The notes beneath the pieces are model-generated. The model saw only the letters and a list, made by a program, of their open reading frames with translations, did not search any database and was not told where the DNA came from. Both the position numbers and the translations under genes were made by a program. From contig CAYSSJ010000007.1 in NCBI GenBank assembly GCA_964433675.1, forward strand, positions 1 to 64,000: a stretch of DNA of 64,000 nucleotides. Direction: 5' to 3'. Below, in pieces: positions 35,401 through 44,450 of the stretch (the stretch's first letter is position 1; every line of letters starts with the position of its first letter). Origin of the DNA: CAYSSJ01 sp964433675 (lineage in GTDB: Bacteria > Cloacimonadota > Cloacimonadia > Cloacimonadales > TCS61).

Positions 35401-37099
35401 GTGCCATACCGCTGGAATCGAAAGTCAATTCTATATCGATCTCATCATCCGGCTCGACTGTCCCACTCATGACAGAAGCAGTCAGCCAGTCGATACGAAC
35501 ATCGGGAACTTCATCTATAGTGAGTGAGAAAGTTAGATCTTCGTCACCTTCGTTAGCTATAGTTAGAGTTCTGGTAGTGGTATCATCCTGCTCTAACTGA
35601 ACTGTAAAGGCGGAAGGATCCACAGCGATAATCGGTGCACCTGGGAAGTCATTGAATACTTCCACATCATCAATACAAACACCGTATCCATAACCATCAA
35701 CGGCTTCAAAGGCAATATAATAGGTGCTGCTGGGATTGGGAAGCTCTATGGATTGTTCAGTCCAAGTATCGACTTCATCTGTATAAGATTCCAATAGTAC
35801 CCAATCTTCATCTTCGCCTGTTTTGTAATAGACATGCAGTTCATCCTGATCACCTGCCCATTCTACTTGCGCATGCCAGAAACGTAATGTAGGCTCTTCT
35901 GCGCCAGCGATGTTGATAGGTGGTGTAATTAGCTTGGTAGTATTGCCGGTTGAAGAATGCAAGAAAGCTGCATTATAATCACCGCTATATGCATTGGGAG
36001 GATAACCGCTAGAACCGCCGTCTTGGAATTCCCAATCATTTTCGCCAACCACATATTCTTGCGACCAGCCATCGGGAAGTGCGCCTGATTCAAATCCTTC
36101 TTCAAATGGGATTGGTTGAGACGCTGTGCTTTCACCAACAAAGTAGATGTGACGTGCACTAACACCACTGATTTTCGTTTCAACCAATGCTCCTTGGCGA
36201 TTGATCTCATGTACACCGCTACCATTAGTTGTCAAAATGTTTCCATTACCCAATTCATAAACACCTCGCAAACCGGTAACAGGATTGTAGAATCCGACTT
36301 GAGTTCCATCACTGTCGTATTCATACACACCACTGGGATTGCTAAATCCGGCGACCAAGAAGTTGCCATTAGGTAAAATATGAATTTGCTGTGGGAAATT
36401 AATACTCGGGACAAGATTGTTCAGATATGTCCCTTGATTATCATATCTATGAATTGCACCAGAACTACTAGCAGAGACGAGATAATCATCTTCCGCTTCA
36501 CGGTAAACTATACAAAACGGGCTATCCATAATAGTTGCATTGGGTTCGATAAAATTACCCAGATAATCACCATTATCATCGAATTCAGCGATAGCATCTG
36601 CATTAGCTCCGGATGCTGAGGTAACCAAAATAGTGCCATCTGCTTTCAAATCCCAACCACGCACATTATCCAGGATGTTATTGTTCACACCACCGGAAGG
36701 TGCAAACCAGCCCAGATGATTTCCATCCAGATCATATTGAATAAGCCCGTCCTGAATCTGATCCGAAACTAAGATACTGTTCCCATCCGGATGTAAAGCT
36801 GCTGCGATAGGGGTAGATAGGTTTGTCGGGTCGGATGGGACAAAGTTTGCATCAACTAGATCACCGGTTACAGGATCAAATGCCATAACCCTTTCATTAC
36901 TACTTTCAGGGATCAAGACAAGACCGCCATCGGGAATATCCCGAAGCTGTCTCTCTCCTAAATCTCTTGCTATGCCTTCTTCTTTCTCGATACCTCGTTC
37001 TTCATACCATTCAGCACTATGCTGTGGCTCTGAGGCAATCAAACTGACAGACAAAATGAGTATCAACACGGTTGTAAATAATAAACTTGTCCTTTTCAT
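32474..37099 (-). CDS. Giant secreted multidomain protein with sorting tag
   Basis: 1541 residues from ATG at 37099, chosen because AAGGAGGAG precedes it; the frame could extend nine codons upstream. Signal peptide, a first NHL-like beta-propeller (about 35-330), a jelly-roll/cleaved-adhesin domain (335-490; FEEGFESGALPDGW), an ASH/Ig-type domain, a second jelly roll (600-770; WWFFDFENDDGGW), a carboxypeptidase-regulatory-like domain, a second propeller (about 935-1160; GGGEYSVTTDGDHIYTAAW), more Ig and FN3 domains, and the tag (about 1460-1541; NYPNPFNPDTNISF). It is a longer paralogue of the upstream 1142-residue protein. Likely a surface adhesin or fibre; no catalytic motif seen. Confidence 0.88.
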   Translation of the reverse strand: MKRTSLLFTTVLILILSVSLIASEPQHSAEWYEERGIEKEEGIARDLGERQLRDIPDGGLVLIPESSNERVMAFDPVTGDLVDANFVPSDPTNLSTPIAAALHPDGNSILVSDQIQDGLIQYDLDGNHLGWFAPSGGVNNNILDNVRGWDLKADGTILVTSASGANADAIAEFDDNGDYLGNFIEPNATIMDSPFCIVYREAEDDYLVSASSSGAIHRYDNQGTYLNNLVPSINFPQQIHILPNGNFLVAGFSNPSGVYEYDSDGTQVGFYNPVTGLRGVYELGNGNILTTNGSGVHEINRQGALVETKISGVSARHIYFVGESTASQPIPFEEGFESGALPDGWSQEYVVGENDWEFQDGGSSGYPPNAYSGDYNAAFLHSSTGNTTKLITPPINIAGAEEPTLRFWHAQVEWAGDQDELHVYYKTGEDEDWVLLESYTDEVDTWTEQSIELPNPSSTYYIAFEAVDGYGYGVCIDDVEVFNDFPGAPIIAVDPSAFTVQLEQDDTTTRTLTIANEGDEDLTFSLTIDEVPDVRIDWLTASVMSGTVEPDDEIDIELTFDSSGMALGVYEAEITIDHNAGDDIVVPATLHVLEEISGNWWFFDFENDDGGWIPSTDGWDPEGDWEWTNTYDVTNYTGSYNPPPTAYSGTGLWGTIIYGDHTNSGGYTYLSQTFDFTDVVDGQLAFYSWLEAFGAWDYGQIEVNGDIVWGPEWGTPTDWELVEISLSAYDGLDEVEITFAFYATTVVNRSGWYIDDVLIGAQDNGFIEGQVNLIGGDGDVTEVEVTAGTQTVNPDANGVYTLEIAPGVYDVTASLFGYQSETIEGVEVFENLTTSDVDFDLGNIEIAVTPDEFDVLIESGNIITETMTITNDGVGDLEYNISIMEDESRNIGIRQKSRTRRVKSYQPVQSGIRDTSFDERDPNPRISVMMPTDDIFDLIDHFPVGVGGGEYSVTTDGDHIYTAAWNSTGFYRYETDGTYIGEFTVTGAGNLRDLTYDGQYFYGSPNSNTVYEMDLANETLVSQFTTTASSSIRGIAYDPDHDGFWVTNGWDPPITLISRTGTTISTINPTASSFSGLGWENVSDGGPHLWAYTQEVGTDQNNLVQIDITNGSTVQTFDVASLGILAGDAISGGMDITDELVPGIWTFIGTSQNDVIWILELAPAGPQWLTTDPVSGVVPAGESVDIDVIFDATELDFGIFNADIVVNNNAQEDPIVIPASMIVESAPQISVDPESFEVTLLPDDTLDEELQISNIGGEDLTFSIDIGEVLLRNNVARDRMSVSISDARSRLNTRERIDWLSVDPESGTVAPGGMEPVTVTFDASGLEPDSYYANITITNNAGDPVEVPVTMIVETPALLVPTNLEVEESSGLFTWDEPDYHASLELIEYEIYLDGDLIDTTEDTDYQFVDLEYEQTYEAGVKAIYNWGDSDMATVEFTYLVVSADDPIVTVTQLNGNYPNPFNPDTNISFSLSEPGRVRIDIFNIKGEKVRTLLNSELNSAHHTIVWDGRDDRGRQLGSGVFFYRMQTGEYTDTKKMLMIK

Positions 37100-37123
37100 A
37101 ACATTCTCCTCCTTATATTTTTT

Positions 37124-37147
37124 CATTATGAATAATTATTCATAATG
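37124..37147. promoter_or_regulatory. 24-bp perfect palindrome upstream of the 1541-residue gene
   Basis: CATTATGAATAA is followed directly by its exact reverse complement. It lies 25-48 bp upstream of the minus-strand start at 37099, just before the ribosome binding site. It could be an operator or an mRNA hairpin. Confidence 0.6.
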
Positions 37148-37276
37148 CTCACGTATCCCAAATACGAGATGCTCTCAAAATAAGTCAACCAAAAAAAACA
37201 AGATTTCTCATTCTATCTGGAAGCATTATTGTATAAACCACACAGAACTTAATGAATTGGATGCAATAGATTAATC

Positions 37277-37304
37277 CAATCAAAACTAAATTTAGTCTTG
37301 ATTG
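37277..37304. repeat. 28-bp near-perfect inverted repeat
   Basis: CAATCAAAACTAAA is followed by its reverse complement with one mismatch pair. It lies in the gap between the two giant genes, just past the terminator at 37308-37342. A regulatory role for the downstream gene is possible. Confidence 0.5.
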
Positions 37305-37307
37305 CAT

Positions 37308-37342
37308 AAAAAAAGGCAAACCCTGAAGTAGGATTTGCCTTT
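37308..37342 (-). terminator. Rho-independent terminator after the 1142-residue gene
   Basis: On the minus strand the stem AAAGGCAAA/TTTGCCTTT (9 bp, then partial pairing) ends in seven T residues. It sits 17 bp past the stop codon, so the two giant genes are separate transcripts. Confidence 0.88.
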
Positions 37343-37358
37343 GTGAATCATTCTATCC

Positions 37359-40300
37359 TTATTTAATCATCAACATCTTCTTAACATCGTTGTAATCTTC
37401 GGTTTTCATCCTGTAGAAGAAAACGCCACTGCTGACATTTCTACCTCTGTCATCTTTGCCATTCCAGACAATATTGTGATATGCAGCAGAGAGTTCTTCG
37501 TTCACCAGTGTGCGCACTTTTTCTCCTTTAATGTTGAAGATTTCGATTTGAACTTGAGCACGTTTAGAAAGAGAAAAGCTAATATTTGTTTCCGGATTGA
37601 AAGGATTGGGATAGTTACCTCGAAGCTCTGTCACGGTGGGAATTAGTTCGTCTGCATCCACATGATCGATAACGACATCATTGGAAGGAGCACTTTCGAA
37701 CTCTCCATCATATACCGCTGTAGCATAATAAGTATAAACTCCGCTAGGCACATTTTGATCAATGAAGAAAGTAGTGGTAACTTCACCAACTTGCTCATCA
37801 TCACGGTAAACACGATAATTTGTAATCGTACTCGCACCTGCGGGAGCCTGCCATGTACACATGATATTATACACACTCTGAGATTGTGCATTAAAGTTAT
37901 CCGGTGGTGACAACTCTATCGTTACATCAGCATCATTAGAAGGTTCCGATTCTATCTCACCATCATAAACTGAAGTAACATAGAAGTTATAATCCCCGTT
38001 ATCCAAAGCTTCTACCAGATAAGTTGGATTGTTTGGATTTGCCAGCTCAGCGATCATATTGTCATTCATATAGACCCTATAGCCGGTGAGAGGTCTCATA
38101 TTCAAATCCGGATGATCCCACTCCAGCTCCACTTTATTCACATTCACAACTTCAGCTGAAAGATTAGTGGGAGGCAGTACTGTTTCTTGTCCTACGTTCA
38201 TAGTCGCCTGAACTGTTACCGGATCATCAGCATTATTGGTGATGACAATATTGGCAGTGTAAGTAGAGTTCGGATTTACAACCGTAGCATTGAAAGTGAC
38301 ATCTATCGTCATACTTCCCCCGGCAGGCACTGTGCCGGATATTGGGCTACAGGTAAGCCAGAACGGATCTGCTTCTGCCAATTCTATGATCCAGATAACA
38401 TCATTTTGAGCTGTGCCTAAGAATACCCATTTCTCTGCTACGAGTTGGTCGGTTATGTCCAAACCTCCGGCAATAGCATCCGGCTCTAAGATACCGAGTG
38501 TACTCACATCAAACGATTGAACTACAGAACCATCGGCTATATTTATCTGGGTAAGCATATTACCGGTACCTTCTTGAGTATAACCCCATAAGTGTGGTCC
38601 ACCAGGTGTTACATTTTCCCAACCTAATCCGGCAAAACTGCTTGCTGCTGTGTTCAGAGTAGTAACTGTACTACCTGTTCTGCTTACCAGAGTCAGCGGA
38701 GGATCCCATCCATTGGATACCCAAAAACCGTCGTTATCTGCATCATAAGCTATGCCACGAACGGAACTGGTAGCTGTAACGGTGAATTGTCCGATCAATT
38801 CCTCATTGCCAAGATCCAACTCATAGATAGTGTTACTATTTGGTGAGCCATAGAAGTACTGTCCATCAAACGTAAGGTCACGTAAATTACCGGCACCTGT
38901 TACGGTAAATTCACCAATGTAGGTACCATCTGTTGCGTAGCGGTAGAATCCCGTGCTATTCCAAGCTGCTGTGTAGATATGAACGCCATCGGTAGTTACC
39001 GAATACTCACCACCCCCTACACCTACGGGGAAATGATCCAATAAGTCGAATATCTCATCGGTTGGCATTAGAGATGGAGATCGATGGGCTCGAGGATCTC
39101 TGTCTGAATCGAACACATTTCTCGTTTGGCGTATTGGCTGTTGATGGATTCTTGTTTTTCTAGTCGGTCTCATCCATCCCAAATTTCTTCTATCGATTTC
39201 TTCCACATTAATACTGAATTCAAGTTCAGCATCACCATCGTTAAGAATGGTCATCGGCAAAGTGATAACATCGCCATAATCTATATCCACTACAAACTCA
39301 TCCGGATTTACAGTTATCTGTGGAGACGGTGGCACATTGTCATACACATGAACTTCATCTATGCACACACCATAGCCCCAGCCATCTACAGCTTCAAATG
39401 CTATATAATAGGTGCTACTCGGTTCGGGGAGTTCCAAAACTCTTTCAGTCCATTCCGTTACATTTTCGGTATATGATTCCAAAAGTACCCAATCTTCATC
39501 TTCACCGGTTTTGTAATATACGTGTAGTTCATCCTGATCACCTGCCCAAACTACCTGTGCATGCCAGAAACTCAACGTAGGTTCGCCGGCATTGGCGATA
39601 TTAATTGGCGGAGTAATGAGTTTAGTTGTATTACCGTTGGTTGAATGCAAGAAAGCTGCATTATAATCTCCACTATAAGCATTGGGAGGATTGCCATTAT
39701 AACCGCCATCCTGAAATTCCCAATCGTTTTCTCCCACTACATATTCCTGTGTCCATCCATCAGGTAATGCTCCCGATTCAAATCCCTCTTCAAAAGGTAT
39801 CTGCTGCACACCATTATCCGGACCAAGAAAACTGATAAACCGAGCATTTACGCCGGATAGCTTAGTTTCTACTAACTGCCCCTGTCTATTGATCTCGTGA
39901 ACACCGCTACTATTTGTTACCAGGATATTATCATTACCCAATTCATAAACACCTCGTAAACCGGTCACAGGACCATAAAAGCCAAGCTGAGTCCCATTGC
40001 TATCGTATTCATAAACTCCGCTGGGTGTACTGAAAGTAGCAACCAGAATATTCCCGTTTGGAAGCTGATACATCTGCTCGGGGAAACTCAAACTCGGGAC
40101 AAAATCACCAATATAATTACCTTCGTCATCAAATTTGTGAATAGCATTGCTAGTACTTGTACTAACCAAATAATCATTTTCTATTTCTCGATATAAAATA
40201 CACCACGGTCCGGCCATTCCACCGGCATTGTTACTGATAAAGTTGCCCAAATAATCACCGTTTGTATCGAATTCTGCAATTGACTGCGAATTGCCACCAG

Positions 40301-40787
40301 CAGATACAGTTACCAACAAATTCCCGTCATCTTTCAACAGAATACCTCTGATATTCTGCATTATTGCAGTATTTGGTCCGCCGGGAGGAGCGAAAGCGCC
40401 TTCGTAAGTTCCGTCCAGATCAAATTGATGCACTACATTGCCCGATTGATCTGATAATAGCAACTTATCACCTGCATGATTAAAAATGATGTTGATCGGA
40501 GTAGTCAAACTAGGTGTATTTGGTATAAAATTGGCATCTACCAGATCACCGGTTTCAGGATCAAATGCCATGATCCTATTATCACCACTATCCGGAATAA
40601 GCAAAATGCCTTCTTCGGGGATATCTCTCAATATCCTCTTCCCTCCCTCTCTGGGAGAGGTTTGTTCTCTTTCGAGCCCTTGCTCTTCATACCACTCAGC
40701 ACTTTGCTGCGCATACGAATAAGCCAAGCTACTCAGCGATAAGAGCATCACTAAACACACTATCAAAACTAAAAACTTCTTTTCCAT
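37359..40787 (-). CDS. Giant secreted protein with sorting tag, shorter paralogue
   Basis: 1142 residues. Signal peptide (1-27), NHL-like propeller (38-330), jelly-roll/cleaved-adhesin domain (335-490), Ig-type domain (495-540), second propeller (about 585-800; GGGEYSVTTDGVHIYTAAW), an ASH domain, two FN3-like domains (870-1050) and the tag (1060-1142; NYPNPFNPETNISF...KKMLMIK). It matches the 1541-residue protein over most of its length but lacks that protein's second jelly roll and carboxypeptidase-like domain, and has two FN3 domains instead. In the second propeller the two genes are almost identical, more than in the rest. Ribosome binding site AGGAGGAG. Likely a surface protein. Confidence 0.88.
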   Translation of the reverse strand: MEKKFLVLIVCLVMLLSLSSLAYSYAQQSAEWYEEQGLEREQTSPREGGKRILRDIPEEGILLIPDSGDNRIMAFDPETGDLVDANFIPNTPSLTTPINIIFNHAGDKLLLSDQSGNVVHQFDLDGTYEGAFAPPGGPNTAIMQNIRGILLKDDGNLLVTVSAGGNSQSIAEFDTNGDYLGNFISNNAGGMAGPWCILYREIENDYLVSTSTSNAIHKFDDEGNYIGDFVPSLSFPEQMYQLPNGNILVATFSTPSGVYEYDSNGTQLGFYGPVTGLRGVYELGNDNILVTNSSGVHEINRQGQLVETKLSGVNARFISFLGPDNGVQQIPFEEGFESGALPDGWTQEYVVGENDWEFQDGGYNGNPPNAYSGDYNAAFLHSTNGNTTKLITPPINIANAGEPTLSFWHAQVVWAGDQDELHVYYKTGEDEDWVLLESYTENVTEWTERVLELPEPSSTYYIAFEAVDGWGYGVCIDEVHVYDNVPPSPQITVNPDEFVVDIDYGDVITLPMTILNDGDAELEFSINVEEIDRRNLGWMRPTRKTRIHQQPIRQTRNVFDSDRDPRAHRSPSLMPTDEIFDLLDHFPVGVGGGEYSVTTDGVHIYTAAWNSTGFYRYATDGTYIGEFTVTGAGNLRDLTFDGQYFYGSPNSNTIYELDLGNEELIGQFTVTATSSVRGIAYDADNDGFWVSNGWDPPLTLVSRTGSTVTTLNTAASSFAGLGWENVTPGGPHLWGYTQEGTGNMLTQINIADGSVVQSFDVSTLGILEPDAIAGGLDITDQLVAEKWVFLGTAQNDVIWIIELAEADPFWLTCSPISGTVPAGGSMTIDVTFNATVVNPNSTYTANIVITNNADDPVTVQATMNVGQETVLPPTNLSAEVVNVNKVELEWDHPDLNMRPLTGYRVYMNDNMIAELANPNNPTYLVEALDNGDYNFYVTSVYDGEIESEPSNDADVTIELSPPDNFNAQSQSVYNIMCTWQAPAGASTITNYRVYRDDEQVGEVTTTFFIDQNVPSGVYTYYATAVYDGEFESAPSNDVVIDHVDADELIPTVTELRGNYPNPFNPETNISFSLSKRAQVQIEIFNIKGEKVRTLVNEELSAAYHNIVWNGKDDRGRNVSSGVFFYRMKTEDYNDVKKMLMIK

Positions 40788-40941
40788 TACATACTCCTCC
40801 TGTTTTTTTATAAAAAAGAATTTACGAAAGCAAAGTTGTTTAATTCTATAATTTCAGTCAATTTATTTATTTAGTTTTATTAAGATTTTTTTCCTTGCAC
40901 TCCCTACAAATATATTATTTTTGTTTTTAGAGGTGAGTATT

Positions 40942-41397
40942 ATGAAAGAAAAAAAGATAAAGTCAGATGGTTCTATTGCTGCCGTATTCCGCTATGAGAA
41001 CAAAGGTAAGCTCAAACGTCCGCTCATCGGATCAAATATAGCTGCCGGATTTCCATCACCGGCACAGGATTTCATCGAAGCTTCACTCGATTTGAACGAA
41101 TATCTTATCGAACATCCCGCCGCAACTTACTTTGTGAAAGTAGAAGGCTTCTCTATGATAAATGCCGGCATTCATCCCGGTGATATCCTCATCGTCGATC
41201 GTGCGATCGAACCGGCTCATAACAAAATCATCATTGCGGTAGTCGAAGGTGAATTGACAGTAAAAAGATTGGTGATCGAAAACGACCGTTGGTTTCTAGT
41301 TCCCGAAAATGGTAGCTACAATTCCATCGAAGTTACCGAAGATATGGACTTCCAAGTTTGGGGAGTAGTTTCTTATGCTATTCACAAGGTAAAATAA
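40942..41397 (+). CDS. umuD: UmuD-like self-cleaving mutagenesis protein
   Basis: 151 residues from ATG at 40942, with GAGGTGAG upstream; the frame extends seven codons to a TTG without a signal. LexA/UmuD peptidase S24 fold. The cleavage site is Ala35-Gly36 (IAAGFPSPA), the nucleophile Ser71 (EGFSMINAG) and the general base Lys108 (LTVKRL). All three are offset by exactly 11 residues from E. coli UmuD (24-25, 60, 97), so spacing is conserved. Damage-induced RecA filaments should trigger cleavage to UmuD', the partner of UmuC in translesion synthesis. The stop abuts the umuC start. I see no certain SOS box; the AT-rich gap 40788-40941 holds only an imperfect ACAAATA/TATTTTTGT inverted repeat. 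Confidence 0.94.
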   Translation: MKEKKIKSDGSIAAVFRYENKGKLKRPLIGSNIAAGFPSPAQDFIEASLDLNEYLIEHPAATYFVKVEGFSMINAGIHPGDILIVDRAIEPAHNKIIIAVVEGELTVKRLVIENDRWFLVPENGSYNSIEVTEDMDFQVWGVVSYAIHKVK

Positions 41398-42678
41398 ATG
41401 AGTAAGAAATCCGAGATCTATGCGCTTGTTGATTGCAACAATTTCTATGTTTCCTGCGAGCGTGTATTTCGTCCCGATCTCTTGCACAAACCTGTCGGAG
41501 TTCTGTCTAACAACGACGGGATCATCGTAGCAGCATCGGAAGAGCTAAAGCGACTGGGGATCAAGCGGGGAGCTGCTGCCTTCAAACTAAAAAAAGAGAT
41601 CGCCAAACATAAAATAACCCTATTCTCTTCGAATTACGCTCTTTATGGCGATATGTCCGCCCGAGTGATGAAAACACTGTCGCTCTTTACTCCCGATATC
41701 GAAGTTTACTCTATAGACGAGGCTTTTTTGCTGCTTACCGGTTTCGAAAACCGCTGTCTGAACCAATATACCAAACTGATCAAGCAAACTGTTCAGAAAT
41801 GGACCGGCATACCGATCTCGATCGGGATCGGAGAGACCAAAACTCTGGCAAAAGTAGCAAATCATATAGCCAAAAGAGAGCCAAAACATCAAGGTGTTTT
41901 CGATATTTCTAAGCTGCAAAATAAAAACTCTTACCTCGAGAGAGTGCCTGTAGAAAAGATCTGGGGAGTCGGTCATCGCTATGCGCGTATGCTCGACCGG
42001 CATGGGATCAGCAATGCTCTTTTGTTATCGCAGTCTCCATATCCCTGGGTTAAAAAGAAGATGACAGTGGTCGGACTACGTACGGTGATGGAGCTAAACG
42101 GCATTTCATGCCTCGATTTGGAGCGGGATGTCCCACCCAAAAAGGAGATTGTCTCCTCACGCTCCTTTGGCAGACCGGTAACCGAACTGGCAGAGCTAAA
42201 ACAAGCTGTTTCGGAATATTGCACTCGTGCAGTGGAGAAATTGAGGCAGGACAAACAACTGGCATCCCAAATCATGGTCTATCTTACCACAAACAGATTC
42301 AAGCATGAACCGCAATATGCCAATTTCGATTATATCCAGCTAACTATCCCCTCAGCATATACACCCAGCTTTATCCAGGCAGCTCAAAAGATTTTGGAAA
42401 ATCTCTATCGGGAAGGCTATCGCTACAAAAAAGTCGGAGTTATGCTGAGCAATTTCGTGCATGAATCACAAGTACCACACGACATTTTTGCCCCTTCTTA
42501 TCTGGATGATAAACGCAAAGAGATAATGGAATGCATAGATAAGATCAATCGCAAATGGGGCTCTAATACTATCTCGTATGCATCATCCGGAGTGGACAAA
42601 CAGTGGCAGATGCGACGCCAGTTTCTCTCCTCCAGATACACTACCAACTGGCAGGAATTACCTACCGTAAAAGCATGA
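41398..42678 (+). CDS. umuC: Translesion DNA polymerase V catalytic subunit
   Basis: 426 residues, the usual UmuC length. Y-family polymerase with YALVDCNNFYVSCERVF at the start (metal-binding Asp), YSIDEAFLLL (catalytic Asp-Glu), a helix-hairpin-helix region (VEKIWGVGHRYARML) and the UmuC-specific C-terminal domain. It bypasses lesions together with cleaved UmuD. The ATG follows the umuD stop directly, and the stop overlaps the dinB start by four bases (ATGA), so umuD, umuC and dinB are coupled. Confidence 0.96.
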   Translation: MSKKSEIYALVDCNNFYVSCERVFRPDLLHKPVGVLSNNDGIIVAASEELKRLGIKRGAAAFKLKKEIAKHKITLFSSNYALYGDMSARVMKTLSLFTPDIEVYSIDEAFLLLTGFENRCLNQYTKLIKQTVQKWTGIPISIGIGETKTLAKVANHIAKREPKHQGVFDISKLQNKNSYLERVPVEKIWGVGHRYARMLDRHGISNALLLSQSPYPWVKKKMTVVGLRTVMELNGISCLDLERDVPPKKEIVSSRSFGRPVTELAELKQAVSEYCTRAVEKLRQDKQLASQIMVYLTTNRFKHEPQYANFDYIQLTIPSAYTPSFIQAAQKILENLYREGYRYKKVGVMLSNFVHESQVPHDIFAPSYLDDKRKEIMECIDKINRKWGSNTISYASSGVDKQWQMRRQFLSSRYTTNWQELPTVKA

Positions 42679-43763
42679 AAAATATCCGCAAGATCATTCA
42701 CATAGATATGGATGCCTTTTTCGCAGCAGTAGAAGTGCGTGAAAACCCGCAATTACGAGGCAAACCGGTGATCGTAGGTTCGCCGCCAAACTCGAGAGGG
42801 GTAGTCTCTACCTGTTCGTATGAAGCTAGAAAGTATGGGATTCACTCTGCTATGCCAACTACGAAAGCTTATCGTCTCTGTCCACATGCAATTTTCATCA
42901 AACCTCATTTTGAGCTTTATGTCCGGATCTCACGGCAAATACATGAGATCTTCTATGATTATACGGATTTGGTAGAACCGCTCTCCATAGACGAGGCTTT
43001 TTTGGATGTTACTTCCAATAAAAAAGATAACCCTTCTGCAACTCTGATCGCCAAAGAAATTAAAGAGAGGATAAAGCAAAAAACCGATCTGACCGCTTCT
43101 GCTGGAGTTTCATATAATAAATTTCTCGCCAAGATCGCTTCCGACTTGGACAAACCGGACGGTCTTGTAGTAATCACACCTCAAAAAGCAAAATCAGCTT
43201 TGCAAAAACTGCCTATTGGCAAATTCTACGGTATCGGCAAAGTGAGCGAAAAAAAAATGCACCGTTTGGGTATACATACTGGCGCTGATCTACTGAGATG
43301 GTCACGCGAGGAACTTGTCCGGCACTTCGGTAAAGTGGGGAATTTTTATTATGATTGTGTTCACGGGATTGACAAGCGGGAAGTACAAGCTACCCGCATA
43401 CGAAAATCTCTGGGAATGGAGAGAACTTTTTCAGAAGATATCGCTGATATTACCAAGATGTATAGTTTTCTGCGATGGTGTGCTACAGAGGTTAGTACCA
43501 AACTCGAACAGAAAAAGATCAAAGGAAAGACACTTACCCTAAAGCTACGCTATGAAGATTTCTCATCGGTAAGTAAGAGTCGAACCTTGGAATTTTATTT
43601 CGATAATTGTGCCACCATCGAAACATTAGGCAAAGAACTGCTCGATGAACTTCGCCCGCAAACTAAAAAGGTAAGATTATTAGGTTTGTCTGTATCCAGT
43701 CTTATCCATTATAAAGAACAAATTACAGAACAATTATATTTGCCGTTTTATACCAAATTATAG
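42675..43763 (+). CDS. dinB: DNA polymerase IV
   Basis: 362 residues from the ATG at 42675, chosen because it overlaps the umuC stop by four bases and begins with the conserved KIIHIDMDAFFAAVE; the open frame continues 24 codons upstream inside umuC. Catalytic LSIDEAFLDVT, the HhH region GKFYGIGKVSEKKM and a little-finger domain are present. The C-terminus ends EQLYLPFYTKL, a typical beta-clamp-binding motif (QLxLPF). It should perform error-prone bypass and extension. A second Y-family enzyme placed directly behind umuDC makes this a compact mutagenesis operon. Confidence 0.96.
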   Translation: MKNIRKIIHIDMDAFFAAVEVRENPQLRGKPVIVGSPPNSRGVVSTCSYEARKYGIHSAMPTTKAYRLCPHAIFIKPHFELYVRISRQIHEIFYDYTDLVEPLSIDEAFLDVTSNKKDNPSATLIAKEIKERIKQKTDLTASAGVSYNKFLAKIASDLDKPDGLVVITPQKAKSALQKLPIGKFYGIGKVSEKKMHRLGIHTGADLLRWSREELVRHFGKVGNFYYDCVHGIDKREVQATRIRKSLGMERTFSEDIADITKMYSFLRWCATEVSTKLEQKKIKGKTLTLKLRYEDFSSVSKSRTLEFYFDNCATIETLGKELLDELRPQTKKVRLLGLSVSSLIHYKEQITEQLYLPFYTKL

Positions 43764-43772
43764 GAGTTAGAT

Positions 43773-44438
43773 ATGTGCGGAAGATTCGCTATCCATACCA
43801 GTGTGCAGGAAATTATGAGATATGCCAAAGTTACCGGCGGCAGAGTGCCCTGGCAACCAAATTACAACATCGCTCCCTCCCAAACTATTCCGATAGTCTT
43901 GCTTTGGGAAGCCAGCAAACAGATAACCTTAGCTAAATGGGGCTTAATCCCATTTTGGGCGAAAGACAGATCCATCGGGAATAAACTGATCAACGCCCGG
44001 GCGGAGACGATCGATCAGAAACCGAGTTTCAAATCTCCTTTCCGGCACAAAAGATGTCTGATACCGGCAAATGGATTTTTTGAATGGGATAAGCACACCA
44101 AACAGCCGTATTATATCAAGCCAAAACATGAAAAGCTCTTCTTCTTCGCCGGTTTGTGGGATACTTGGCAGGGAGATGATGAATCTAACCTAATCTCCTG
44201 CACCATCATCACGACGGATGCAAACAAACCTATTAGTCCCTACCATGCCCGTATGCCGGTAATTCTAGCACCGGATGCTCTATCTGAATGGACAGATACA
44301 CCCGAAAGTAACGCAACTAAGCTCAAAAAACTACTGATCTCCTATCCGGCAGAAGAAATCGAACTCTATCCGGTCTCTAAAATGGTCAATTCGGTCAAAA
44401 ACAATTCTCCCGAACTGATCCAACCACTCTCAGCGTGA
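43773..44438 (+). CDS. yedK: SRAP-domain abasic-site protein
   Basis: 221 residues, YedK/HMCES family, which crosslinks to abasic sites in single-stranded DNA through its N-terminal cysteine and so shields them. Visible features are MCGRFAIH with Cys2, NIAPSQ, WGLIPFWAKD, NARAETI, PANGFFEW (conserved Glu) and YHARMPV (catalytic His). The length is normal. AGGAG precedes the ATG, nine bases after dinB, so it belongs to the SOS-type operon. That location agrees with its function: it can protect abasic sites the upstream polymerases would otherwise copy with errors. It converges on the minus-strand suhB-like gene 12 bp away, with no clear terminator. Confidence 0.95.
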   Translation: MCGRFAIHTSVQEIMRYAKVTGGRVPWQPNYNIAPSQTIPIVLLWEASKQITLAKWGLIPFWAKDRSIGNKLINARAETIDQKPSFKSPFRHKRCLIPANGFFEWDKHTKQPYYIKPKHEKLFFFAGLWDTWQGDDESNLISCTIITTDANKPISPYHARMPVILAPDALSEWTDTPESNATKLKKLLISYPAEEIELYPVSKMVNSVKNNSPELIQPLSA

Positions 44439-44450
44439 TAAACTGTCGTT

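Noticed and set aside
40870..40941. SOS box upstream of umuD
   Set aside because: Only an imperfect ACAAATA/TATTTTTGT inverted repeat was seen, and LexA boxes vary between phyla. No site can be named.
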